The notes under the pieces are model-generated. The model saw only the letters and a program-made list of their open reading frames with translations. It searched no databases and had not been told where the DNA came from. Positions 50,701 to 62,700 of a stretch of 64,000 bases of DNA are shown here, piece after piece. Source of the DNA: Amphibalanus amphitrite (Eukaryota > Arthropoda > Thecostraca > Balanomorpha > Balanidae). Position 1 is the stretch's first letter; every line of letters starts with the position of its first letter. The stretch covers positions 186,001 to 250,000 of the forward strand of contig NW_024881998.1 in assembly GCF_019059575.1 (NCBI RefSeq), given 5' to 3'. Both the position numbers and the translations under genes were made by a program.

Positions 50701-53700
50701 GGTCAGGCGCTGCCAACCGGGACGGAGCCGAGGCGTATCGGGCGGGTCGGAGAGAAACGCAGGAAACACCCTGCCGCCCGGCGAGCGGGCTGAGCCGATA
50801 ACGACCGAGGTGAGCTGGCAGCCCGCTCTCCGGCGCGGCCGGACCGCTAGCTGGCCGCTGCGGCGCGTTTGATGTCAGGGTACATTTCGGCCGACCCGTT
50901 TCTGCGTGGATCGGTGGGAACGCCCTTAGCGGCGAGAGGTGAGGCCACTAGACCTGGCGAGTAGCGGCTGATCTTAGCGCGCACGCCAGTGTGGGCTCGC
51001 TCTCCTTTCCCTATCTCTCTCCGGGCAGCTGTGTGCGCCGAGTCACGGGGCAGGTGGTCGGCGGACGGCCGTGCCGGCGGGGCGGGGCCGCCGGGCAGGT
51101 GGAGGACACGGTCCCGCCGCACTCCGCAGCGCACCACACGCCTCCCGGGCGCCACTTTCACCGACGCACACGCCGCGCGGGTCAGAGAGCGCGACTAGCC
51201 GAGCCGGCAACACCGGACGTCCGACCATAAAAGGAAATCATCCCCCCGGCCCCCCCCCCCCACCCCCACCCTCCGGCATGTGCAACGGTGACGTCATTAA
51301 AACAAGGTCACTCGACCGCGGCGGCGATGACAGCAAAGTGCATAGTCCGCGGCATCCTGCCACACAACACATCGTAAAAACACGCAGGGAATGGAAACCA
51401 CCGACCAAATACAGCCCAACAACATCACAAAAACTCCGCCGCGATCTTCCTCGACGATCCAAATTCCCCGTCACCTTTCAGGGCTCTGTCCTCGTCGCTC
51501 GCCATGACCCGCGTCCCTCTCTGTCGGGGGCTGTCCGCCGTCTCCCTGACTGGGGCCTCCCGTCCTGACCTGCCTCACGCCGGGGCCGGGGGAGGTCGGG
51601 CGGGAGGCCCACCCGGCCGGGCCACGCGGCAAGGTCGTTACCGACGGCCGACGGTCGACTCGGTGACCCCGGAGAGACAGACCGGCTGAGCGGGTCTGGC
51701 GGGCTGCAAGTGCCGACCCCACGTGTCTTACAGGCCGTGGGGCGGCGGCAGCACACAGAGGGTGAAGGGAGAGACCACGGCAGCTCGGCTGGGACAGAGG
51801 GTGAAACCTATCCGGTTTGGCGCAACAGATCGATGGTGAAATTATGTAACCGTGTTCACTATAATCATTACATCAGAAGTGGCAGAACAACCTGTCGATA
51901 ACACGTGCGATCATTGCACCGTTCCTTACCGCTAACACAGATCGCGTACCCCCTGACACAAACCACAAACAAAGACACCATGAACAGGGAAGTCGGCTCA
52001 CCTAACCACAACTCATCGATCGGCGATACGTCTCAGCGGTCGGTGGCACCGAGCCATCGACCTGCGGCGCCGCCCGGGGGCCGGCCGACCACCTCTGGCC
52101 GCAGTCCGGTCCCGTGGCCGGTCCCGCGGGGCCGGCTGACCCCGTTCCCGTCCCACGCAGCCGCTCACGCAGGCTGGGCGGTGACGGTTCGACTCACGCA
52201 GTCGCCAGCGCTGCGGCTGTGAAGGCCACGCAGCCGCAGCGGCGGGTGGTGGTGCGTGCGGTTCGGTGGAACTGCGCAGTTAGCAGCACTGAGCTGTACA
52301 GCGGAGAGACCTGGTGCAGCCCGCCCGCCCGCGGCCCGGCCGGACCTTTAAATCATGCAGTTAAAGAGACTAGCGCCGCAGAGGCCGAGGCTGAATAGGC
52401 GGGCGGGACGGGGTAGGAGTTAGGATGGGCGTAATGGCATCTGATATACAAGTACAGAAATTATATCTCGACCGAAAACAAAGTTGCATGTACTTACACC
52501 ACAGCATCAAACCTTGTAGCATTTACCGTTTACCAGCTGTAGGTATCACTCTAAGTTACACGCTCATTTATATGAACTACTCGTATGGGCGTACACGCGC
52601 GCTCAGTTGTAACAACAAACGTACAGGCGCACGGGCTGTGTGACAAAGGACAGCCCACGTGGCTGTCTGCGGTGCGGCAGGGCACGATAGTCGGCTGGTG
52701 GTTCACCTCTCGGGGTGTTTACCGTCGACTCACATACCGCTCTCTCCCGCCGGGCCGGCGCCCCGCCGACCCACCCCACCGGGCAGATCATCACTCATCT
52801 GGCGAGGGTAGTACGGGTACGGGAGCCATCCGCTATCCCCCGGAGGAGAGGGAGAGAGAGGGCGATAAATGGGAGGCGGAGAGGGAGGTAGAGGTAAGGG
52901 GTCATTTCTCTCCTGCAACAAACAAGGCCACACGGCCTCATATGACCCCCTAACCACGTGTCCTCATTCCCCTATTTTCAGCCGAAATCTGTAAACGTAG
53001 CGAGTAGCGACCCTCCCCGCCTGTGACTTCCAGCTCCGCCTGTGACAGCCCCCGGGACCCACCCTGGGCGCGCCTCTGCGCTGTGCGTGGCTCGGCTGAT
53101 GCAACCGTCGGCGCTGCGGAGCGCCGGGCGCCGGGCCGACGAACACTGAACACCCCCGCCCCTCCGTCCATCCGCCGGTAGGGCAGAGGTGGTTCACCGG
53201 CCGTCACCGCAGAACCCCCTGGCTCCCCGCAGAACCGAATGATTGACAGCCGTGCTGGCCGGGACGGAGCGCAGCCGTACCCCGTCCAGGCTCCTCAGAA
53301 CGAGAGGGATTGGACCAATCCATTAGGAACACACTCAGCTATGAATGTAGAACCCATACGAATTACGATCCACTTTGAACCAAGAAAGACTGTCCCAGTT
53401 TCAGAGAACTTCCTGCGCGCATTAATAAAAGGTCAACGAATGCGTGTTTCCTCAGAAAGATCAAAGGGCCTTTCCCGGTGGATCTGTTTTTGCCGCTGCT
53501 CTCCGAGCGTTGCCGGCCCGTCTAAATGGCTTCGTCGGTGCGGCGGCCCCGGCCGACCTCCGTAGGTCAGTGACCCCCCCGGCAGTGACTCGGCGGCTCC
53601 TCTGCCCGGCGGGAAGAGGTGCTGAGACAGCGGACAGAGGGCCGCTGACACGCACAGCCCGAGCAGAGCTGACATATTGCAGCACGGCATGACGGCGGCG

Positions 53701-56700
53701 ACACGCACACCCGAGAAGAGCTGAAATATTGCGACACGCACGACACGCAAAGACCTGGAGTTGAAATGAAGTTGAAACATCGCAGTACGGCATAGTTATG
53801 ACACCCTCAACCCACGCAGACCTGAGATATTGCTGTGCGATCATCATATCTTATGGATATTGCTAAAATGCCCTTTAGGAAGGTAGCGCCTGACATATGC
53901 CATTATTTATCCTTTTGGCAGTGCTTTTCCTACACTCACAAAATATTCATCTGCGCAAGAATCATCTGCGCCTTTATTCGGAAGCTGCCAGAGTCGGGAT
54001 CTGTCAGCTGTCGACATACCCCGCACACCGTAGCCGCACACTGCCCGGTAGCAGCCGGCTTTGCTACCTGCCGACACCGGCTCGAGTCGGCTGACGTCAT
54101 AAGCTGCTCAGCATGACGTCATGACGATGGGTATCGCGTGCGCTCGCCGGCAAGTGGCCGGTCAGCAGCGGGTTTCCGCCGGTCAGGGTCGGACTGCATA
54201 CTGCATGACGTCCCGACCTCCACGGTACATACATGCGCTGTTACGAAGTCAAATAATCGGTTAGTTCACTCGGGGGGGGGGGGGGGGCGGTTAGCGTTCC
54301 ACGTATTGTTATCAGTCCAAATGTAGGTAATAGGGTACCATAACGAGCCTGACACTGTAATAACACAACCTGTCGACTATTACCACTGCATGACAAACCA
54401 GGCCGGAAATCACCAATCAGCGTCGTTTTCCAGCTGCGGCGGCCGCTGCGTCGCGCTCCGCTGCCCGTTAGCTCCGGTGGAGTTCCAACAAGTGGCGTCC
54501 ATCAACCCTCCTGCCCATCCCCGGGTACCGCTGTCCACCGCTACTCGGTCTCCAGGTAGGGTATTGATCCGACCCCGCACCCGCCCACCACCCACCGCCC
54601 GGCGGGAGGAGGCGGGGGCGGCGGGGCGGAGGTGGCGGAGCAGGCGGGGGCGGATCAAGAGTGTATCAGAGTGCGGGTCGCCCCCGCCTGATCCCCTGGC
54701 CGGCAAGTGATGAAACACCAGCTGAGTGTCCCATCACAGTCAGCCGGAACCTAGCGACCGGGGCGCGGCGGTGGGCGTGGCGGATTACCCTCTCAGCCAC
54801 CCCTCCCCACTGCTCTCCACAGTGCAGCCCGTCAGCCGCCGCTGGCCGGCAGGCAGTCCGGCTGGCTGGCTGGGCACCAAGGAATCTGGCCTCAATCGCT
54901 GAGCAAACACGGTCCGAAGGCGAGCTGGCCGCCGCTGGCGATAGTCGCTGTGCCGGGGATAGTCGGCGCCGCCGGACCGGACGGTATCAGCGGCCATCTC
55001 AGCGGCGGTCCGCGGTCGCCAGGGAGCCGTTTAAATGGCCGCCGCCACTGTCCCCGCCGCCGGCGCTGCTGCGTGGCCGCCCCTGGCTGCGCTGGCGCCG
55101 GCGCTCGCGGCAAAAACTGGCGCGCCCGGCGGCTGGCGCGACGAGAAGCGGTGCGGGGAGGGATGGAGGGAGGGAGGGAGGCGTGCACGCCGCACGGGCC
55201 AGCAATCACAGCGCCGACAATCGCAGCGCCGTTATCGGCCGGTGTGCAATCAGAGGTCCGGTGGGGCCGACGGGACTGCCCCACCAGTGCAGCGAGCCTG
55301 ATCCCGTCCGGTTCCGACCGCAACACGGGCCCACATCCGTCCACATGTGGCACACCCTCCCCCTCCCTCCCTCCCCGTCCCACATGGCTCGGCGGGTACA
55401 GACGGCCGCGCCACGCGCCGCCTGAGTCACTCAGTTCACACCCACCCTCCCTGCGCTGTGACAGGGGACGTGGCACGCGACGCGCCGGGGTGAGCCCGTC
55501 CCCTCAGGACACCGCAGACGGGCCTCGTACAACCCTGATCGACCACGACAGCCACACGCCATCACATCAGCGTAACGCCGTCACATTAGCGTCACACTGT
55601 CGCAGACGCGTGACGCCGTCACGGCAGCAGACAGACGACAGAGGGGCGCCGTCAGACGCAGTGGCGGTAACACCGCCCGACACGACATGCGTCCCTCACC
55701 CTCTCCGCCCTCCCTTAACACAAAGACTGCAGCCGAGTGCGTGCAGGGCGGGCCACCGGCGCTGCGGCACACCAGCAGTGTGACCTTTGGCGTCGGTCTG
55801 TTATTGCAGTAAATAACCGGCCCGGTCGGTAGCCTTGAACTCACAAAAACACATCGCCGACGGTGATGCGGTTGCGTAAGCCGTTTAAATGGACAGTTCG
55901 CGCGCCGGCTCGTCACTAAGCGCATCCGTCGGGTTACAGCTTCCAGACAAGATACTGGATTCTGGCAGTGAAGACGTCACCAGTGTCCTGTGGTACAGCG
56001 AGTGCGGCTGACAGCCCGACGAAGTAACACGCCCGCTGGCCGCTCGACGGCCCGACAGGTGACAGAGTACATCCCGCGCCCGAGCCGTGTTCCGACAGTC
56101 GGCAGCGGTGTCCAGTTTTCGCCGTGACGATGACCCGGTGACGGCTAACGCAATACGCCGTCCCGGCCGCCGAGCTGACGGCTGTTTTGGAGGTTTTTCC
56201 GCGCGGGTCTATCTGCTGCTCTCGGACCACCGATCCGAACACGGCTGATACGCCCATCGCGCACTCTTTGTTAGAACCAGTTTCACCTTGAGACCGGGTG
56301 GCGCGGCGCGGCGCGGCGAGGCGCCGGCCGAAATCCTGCTCTCCGCGGTGGCAGTGACGGCGGCGCACAAAGCGCCAGCATCCGGCGGAGAGCGGGGACG
56401 AAGGGGCCGGGTTTCGCCGTCGCCACCTGCCGACTCAGCGCGGCGGTCCGGCCTGCTCTCCTGCCCACAAAGACGGCCGCAGGGGCCAGCTGGCGGAAGC
56501 GGTCGCGCCGCCGCCGATGGTCGGTCATTAGCGTGCAATCAGTGGCGGCGGTGGAACAGCCCGCTGCGGCGGAACTTCCGACCCGAGCGCGCGCCGCGCC
56601 GGACCTGGTCACGAGCCTGGCCCGCCCCCAGTCGTGAGTCGGCCGCCGGGCGCTACACCGTGAGCCGTGCTCTGCGCCGAATCAGTCGCCCCCGCCGGAA

Positions 56701-59700
56701 CTTCCAGAGAGACCACCGCGGGCTGGGCCTGCCCCGCCCTCGCTAGGTGACCTGAGCGGCTCGCTGAGGTCCCAGCGGCACGGCAGCTGGGTCAGTCCCA
56801 ACACGTGACCGGGACGCTCGGCGCGCACTCTCGACCGTCGGAGTCCGGTTCCGGTCGACCTTTCGCTTCCGTTCCGGTTCGGTAATTGACGACCGAGTGC
56901 AAGCGGAATACCACCGCCCACCACCGACCACCGGTCGATTGCGTCAAGCATCGCTGGAAGCCCGGCGTTACAACAGACGAGTGAACTTTGTCGCGGCCGT
57001 AATACGGTGCCTGTTCAATACGCCGAGAACGTAGCCAGCCTGCTCCCCTGTGGTTTGAACAGACCTGTCGTTCACTGACGGCCCAACGGGCGGGCGGCGG
57101 GCGGCGGGCAGACAGCGGTCCAAAGTGGCCCGTCCGCCCGTCTTTTGTCTCGCCGGAGAGGGACGGTCGGTATCGGACCAGGTGGCGACCGGCGACCGGC
57201 GGCATCCAGCCGACATCGGCCCTTCGCCGGGTGTTGGGCGGAGCGGCGCCGGTCCAGCCGATACCACGTGATCCCGCAGAGGGCCGTGGGGTGCGTATTA
57301 TTTCGGCCAGGGTTCATAATGTCCAGGGCATGATGTGTCCAGTGCTCGAAATGGCCAGTGCCTTGAATTGGCCAGTGTTCATATTGTCCAGGGATTACAT
57401 GGTCCAAATGTGGCCAACTGGCTGCAGATAGGGTAAATTCAAAGAGGCCAGGGTTCATAATGTCCAGGGCACGATGTGTCCAGTGTTCGAAATGGCCAGG
57501 GTTCATAATGTCCAGGGCACGATATGTCCAGTGTTCAAAATGGCCAGTGCCTTGAATGGGCTAGAGTTCATAGTGTCCAGGGATTACATAGTCCACCCAA
57601 CCCAACCAAACCTAACCTATCCTAACCTAACCTAAAATAACCTAACCTAACCTAACCTAACCTAACCTAACCTAACCTAACCTAACCAGTGTTTCATTTT
57701 TCAGCCTTTTTGGTGGCAAATCACACCTAATGGGAAAATATTTTCATCTCTAAAATATGAATGACCAACTTTACTTCATCTCTGAAAAGAGTTTCATGTA
57801 TTCCCAACAGCCAGTTCACTTGTCACTTGACAGTTGATGCACCCACATCCTTTTGTTCCACACCCTGTCAAGATCCTGACATGAAATCCTGGTTTATCAG
57901 TTAGCATAAAAATTGGCATTAAACCATTTTGCAAAAATACTGCAGTTATTTACTTTCTTTTTTTTTCATCCTAAGATTTTTTTTTCTTCATCGGCACACC
58001 CAACCAATATCCAATTTTAGAACACTGAACCTAACCTAACCTAACCTAACCTAACCTAACCTAACCTAACCTAACCTAAGGTAATGATGTTTGCCTACCG
58101 GGGATAAGGAAATAATTTCTCGCATGAATAGATTGCAAGCAATAGTAAATCAAATATTTTTAGGTTAAGTGGTTATGCATCAGGCTTCAGGCCTTCGGCC
58201 TGAAGCCAGATACATAACCACTTAACCTAAAAATATTTGATTTACTATTGCCTGTAATCTCTCCGAAGGCATTGCCTTCGGCACTGCACTGCTTCGCATT
58301 GAGCTGGTTCCGTGTTTTTTACATAATGACGTCACTTTCAGTGACTATGTAGTCCCTGAACACTATGAACTCTGGCCCATTCAAGGCACTGGCCATTTTG
58401 AACACTGGACACATCGTGCCCTGGACATTATGAACTCTGGCCATTTTGAACACTGGACACATCGTGCCCTGGACATTATGAACCCTGGCCATTTCGAACA
58501 CTGGACACATCGTGCCCTGGACATTATGAACCCTGGCCTCTTTGAATATACCCTATCTGCAGCCAGTTGGCCGCATTTGGACCATGCAATCCCTGGACAT
58601 TATGAACTCTGGCCCATTTAAGGCACTGGCCATTTCGACACTGGGAATAACGTACCCTGGACATTATGAACCCTGGCCAGAATGAATGCTCCCCGGGCCG
58701 TGAGACGAGTCACGTGACGACCAACGGCGGAGATCAGTCACGTGATGACGGTCACGTGATGTCCCCGCTGAGATCGAGATGGATTGAGAAGGGACGGAGA
58801 ACAGAGCCCGGGAAGAGCAGGGAAGACAAAGCTAACAGTCAGACCTCAATCAACGCTACCGGCCATCCGCTAACGATCTAACGCACTTATAGCGGCACCA
58901 AATGACCTCTCTGGTATGCCGAGTGGCTGACCCTCCCTTTATCCCGACACCATTCGCTATGCCCCCGCCGACCGGGCAGAGTAATCTCAGCACTCGCAGT
59001 TAATCAAGTGGCTCTGATCCCTGCCTACTGTGGGGAGAGGTCGCCATTTCGGTACCCTCGTTCCCCTGCCATCCAGTCCGTCTGCGGGGTGGAGGGGACG
59101 TGTCTGGTACATAGGGGAGAGGGGGCGAGAGGAGGGATGTGAGGGAGCGGCGGGGGCGGGGCGGAACGGACCACGTGTGGCCACGGTCCGGCGGAGGGAG
59201 ACTGGTCAGCCTCCCACCATCCCTGCCCTCTGCCTGATCACCCATCCCTCTACCTGGCTGATCACCTATTATTCTACCCGCCCGATTACCCAGTGGCGAA
59301 TGCTCGCACCCGGCGGGACGGCCGAGCGGTCGAGCGGGACAGACACAAACATCCCTGAGACCGGGGAGACGGACCGGGGCGGACCGACAGACTGAGAACC
59401 CCACCGGCCATCTGATATCGTGGTGCTGGAGCCCAGCAGACCGTCACGGGCGTCAGGAGTGTCACACCCCGTGACACAGAGCGTCACGGCGCGTCACGCG
59501 GCGGCTCCGGTGGCGCGCCGGAAGGTGTCACTTCCTGCGGGGCGCGCGGGAACGCGGCGACCTTGCGGGGTCTCCCCGCGACTGGCAGCCTGCCAGCGGC
59601 GCGCGGACAGAGCACAGACACAGAACGGGCCGAGTCCGGTTAGAGGAGAGGGCGGCAGTCGCCCATCGTCGCCGGGTCGCTCCGACATACCTGTATGGCA

Positions 59701-62700
59701 GTGATGGAGGAGCGGGGAGCCGGGAGCAGGAGCTTCCTGGCGCTGGGATGAACAGTTGAACACGTCTGGCAGTGTTGGTTTCCGCTCACTCACTCACACG
59801 CACTCACACGCACACACGCGCTGGCGGTCGTGCCGGCTGCGGGCTCACACGCTGGCACGCTCGGAGGGCGGCTGCGGGCCGACTGGCGGCCAGCTTTGTT
59901 CGGGGACCGCCCGCCCGCCGTACGCCGGCCGGCCGGGCGAGTCCACCGCGCCACGCACCCGGGGGAGGCCGCTACCGCCGCCGCACGCGCCCGGCGCCGG
60001 CCGATCTCAGGGGAAGGACGCCCGGAGCCGCCGGCGCCGCCGGCAGAGGTGCCCTGTCGACAGCCTGCCGGCCGCCCTCGCTGAGTCAACCGCCGACCGG
60101 GCCAAAAATACCCGGCCGTAGCCGAGCTCGCGGCCGCCCGCCGTATTTATAGTACGGCCGATAGTAGCCGAGCAGCGACAGTTTCCGCAGTTGGTGATTC
60201 GCCCTCGCCTGCTTCCGAGAGCGAGCTCCTGTCTCTGGGCAGAGAGGACAAATTTAACCGTACGCAGCTAGCGCGGGACAGCAAACAATGCACCCAAGCG
60301 ATGGAGGCAAACTTCAGGAAGGGCTAAATTTAAAGAGCAGCCTGAGAATAAGCATGCCCTTAAGCAAAAGTTTCTCAGTTGCAGTGCGCAATGTTGCATG
60401 TCAATAAGCCGTGGGTTCTGAAATAGCCGCAGCCCGCGGCCTGGAGAAGCTGCTCCGCCGGGGATGGGGAGGGGGTGCGGGGCAGGTCAATGATCGACCG
60501 TTCGGCGCGGCCCCAAGCAGCACCCGCATACCGAGCTGGCGGCACTCCCCGACCCCGGCCAACACGCCGACGCCCGATAGTCAATAAGTGGCCCGCTGCG
60601 GCCGGCGGCGGCCGCCGGGAACGGTACTGCCATCTACCGGCGCGGGGAGTAACTGCAAGTTCCATAGTAGCCCAGGTGGCAGAGCGACAGTATACGTGGG
60701 GGAGACGGACTGTAAACAAGCAGGACGCGAGCGAGGCCAGCACTGAGCACGTAAAACGATAGGGCGGGGAACGCACAGGACAATGACGGCCAGGGCTGCG
60801 GAGTCGAAGTCGGAGTCGGAGTCGGTCGGAGTCGACAGTTGTGACCGGAGTCGGAGTCGGAGTCGGAGTCGATTTTAGAAACCCGAGCCGGAGTCGGAGT
60901 CGGAGTCACCGAAAATCTGTCGACTCCTCAGCCCTGCTAGGTCTGCAGAGTCGGAGTCGGGAGTTGGAGTCGGTCGTAGTCGACAATTCTGCCCGGAGTC
61001 GGAGTCGGAGCTGGTTTTTGAAAGCCGGAGTCGGAGTCGGAGTCGGAGTCGCCGAAAATACATCGACTCCGCAGCCCTGAATTGACGGCGGTAATTTGAA
61101 CCAAAGAACATACCAGTTAAGTGTTCCCTGACAATGCCAGCTTGGAAAAGAACAGATAATCTTCAAATCCGTATGGGCACAAAGGGCTACGATATAGCCG
61201 AGGACTGATAAGAAAAACATGTTTTACGATTAGGAGAACGTCGGAGAATGGCGGCATCGGGTGCGGCCGCTTTTCTCAGAACAGCTTATCTTACATAAAA
61301 GTGCCTACTTATCGTTAGTTCTAATGGACGGTAACACACCTAATCCGCGTAACATAACTAAGTAACTCAGTAATCTCGCCGAATAAAGGCCGACTGATTC
61401 GCACACCTGTCTAGCTCATCAAGCTATCTCTCGCCGTTAGATAGATCACCAAATGCGCTCAGATCCTGCGAGAAAGTGCCGTCGCGATCGGGCTCCACTG
61501 GTATCTGATCTCTGCTCGAACATTTGGCCTCCACCCGCAATCCCACTAATGAGGATTATCCCCGCCGTGTAGTGCGCACGCAGCTTTCGTAAGTGACGCA
61601 GTTCGCCACTCTGCGTTAGCGGTGGGGAAATCTGGCCAGGACAGGACAATCCACGCACAGATTATCCTGACAGGTACACGAGCTTGCCGGGCAGGGCAGC
61701 ACGGGTGCATTGGGTCCGTCGTGGTCTGCAGATTCTGCCGCGATAACGCAACGACGCGTCTTGCGGTACGTAAAATTGACAAAATTCCAACATCAATGAT
61801 CATGCATTGCATATCACACATAATCAAAAAAGATAGCAGCTGAATACCCGGTGTCATTTGCCTGTACCAGACCTCAAGTCTCAACCGGATGACCTTCATC
61901 CATCCAATATCTTTGTATGAGCGACCTAACCATCAGAATTGTGCATCGCCGCCGATCCCCAGCAGCCGGGGAGCATGTTCCGGTACTCACCACTTGTAGG
62001 CGTTGAAGTGGAACAGCACCAGGCCGTACCCGTACAGGAACGGGGCGTCCTTCCAGTGGGTCGGGTTCAGCTTCTTGTACTTCTGGTAGGCAGACAGCGC
62101 TGCACAGAACCGGAGCAGCGTTAAAACAGGGACGAACAAACGACATCTTAGCATACGACAACGACGGAAAAATTGCATGAATCGATGATAATACAGACAG
62201 GTTACCTAGGTGACCGAACGCTTGCAGCTTCCGTCCAAAACAGATGAGCAACTTTAGCTACACATATCTACGACTAGTGGCGTAAAAGTCATGAACGCTT
62301 CGGAGACGTCTCGGAACCGATAGGTCAAGTCCACAAGAGTTTCTGCTCACACCACTGACCTGTTTCGAGACCCCCAGCGTCCTCTATAGCTCTCACCTTT
62401 GTCGTAGTCCTCTAGCAGCAGCTGAAAGTGTCCCAGTTTGCAGTAGGTGCGCGGGTCGATGTTGATCTCGCGGGCGGGCGGCTCGTCCTCTCCGTCCGCT
62501 GCCGTACCTACTCCGCCGCCCGGGCCGCTGGTATCCATCGGCTCCTGTTTGATGTCCTCCAGTTTGACAGGCGGCTCGGAGGGCGGCGCCGGTGTCTCCC
62601 CGGGCTCCGGTTTGGCACCGGTCGGAGGACTGACGGCCAGGCCGGACAGCTTATCGGCCACGGAGGAGGCGCCGCCACCAGAGGTGCCCGCCGCGGAGGA

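Larger units (their letters stand above)
57305..58678. mobile_element. Foldback element with arms of about 290-340 bp
   Basis: The left arm (57305 to about 57594) and right arm (about 58341 to 58678) are inverted copies. Both begin GGCCAGGGTTCATAATGTCC and end near CTACATAGT-type sequence, sharing an internal block with GCCAACTGGCTGCAGATAGG. Each arm is itself built from a repeated unit of about 48 bp (TTCATAATGTCCAGGGCACG and neighbours). The right arm has one unit more. Between the arms lie CCTAA repeats and a long hairpin. No transposase frame and no clear target duplication; the ends may extend about ten bases further. Confidence 0.8.
36276..61990 (-). other. UTX intron 4, 25.7 kb, GC-rich, no nested gene recognised
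   Basis: Splices TG|G from exon 4 to exon 5 with no missing conserved residues. Many open frames run on all frames because of high GC content, but none has recognisable domains or consistent splice signals. Contents are listed separately: TIR element at 38389, tandem repeats at 39611 and 47275, foldback element at 57305, GGAGTC elements at 60791. Poly-G at 54271-54287, poly-C at 44930-44940 and a run at 51250-51262 also occur. Confidence 0.6.

Noticed and set aside
54661-55783. Long plus-strand open frames (254 and 277 codons) in UTX intron 4
   Set aside because: They overlap each other and minus-strand frames, are rich in Arg/Pro/Gly/Ser as expected from GC-rich non-coding DNA, and show no domain.
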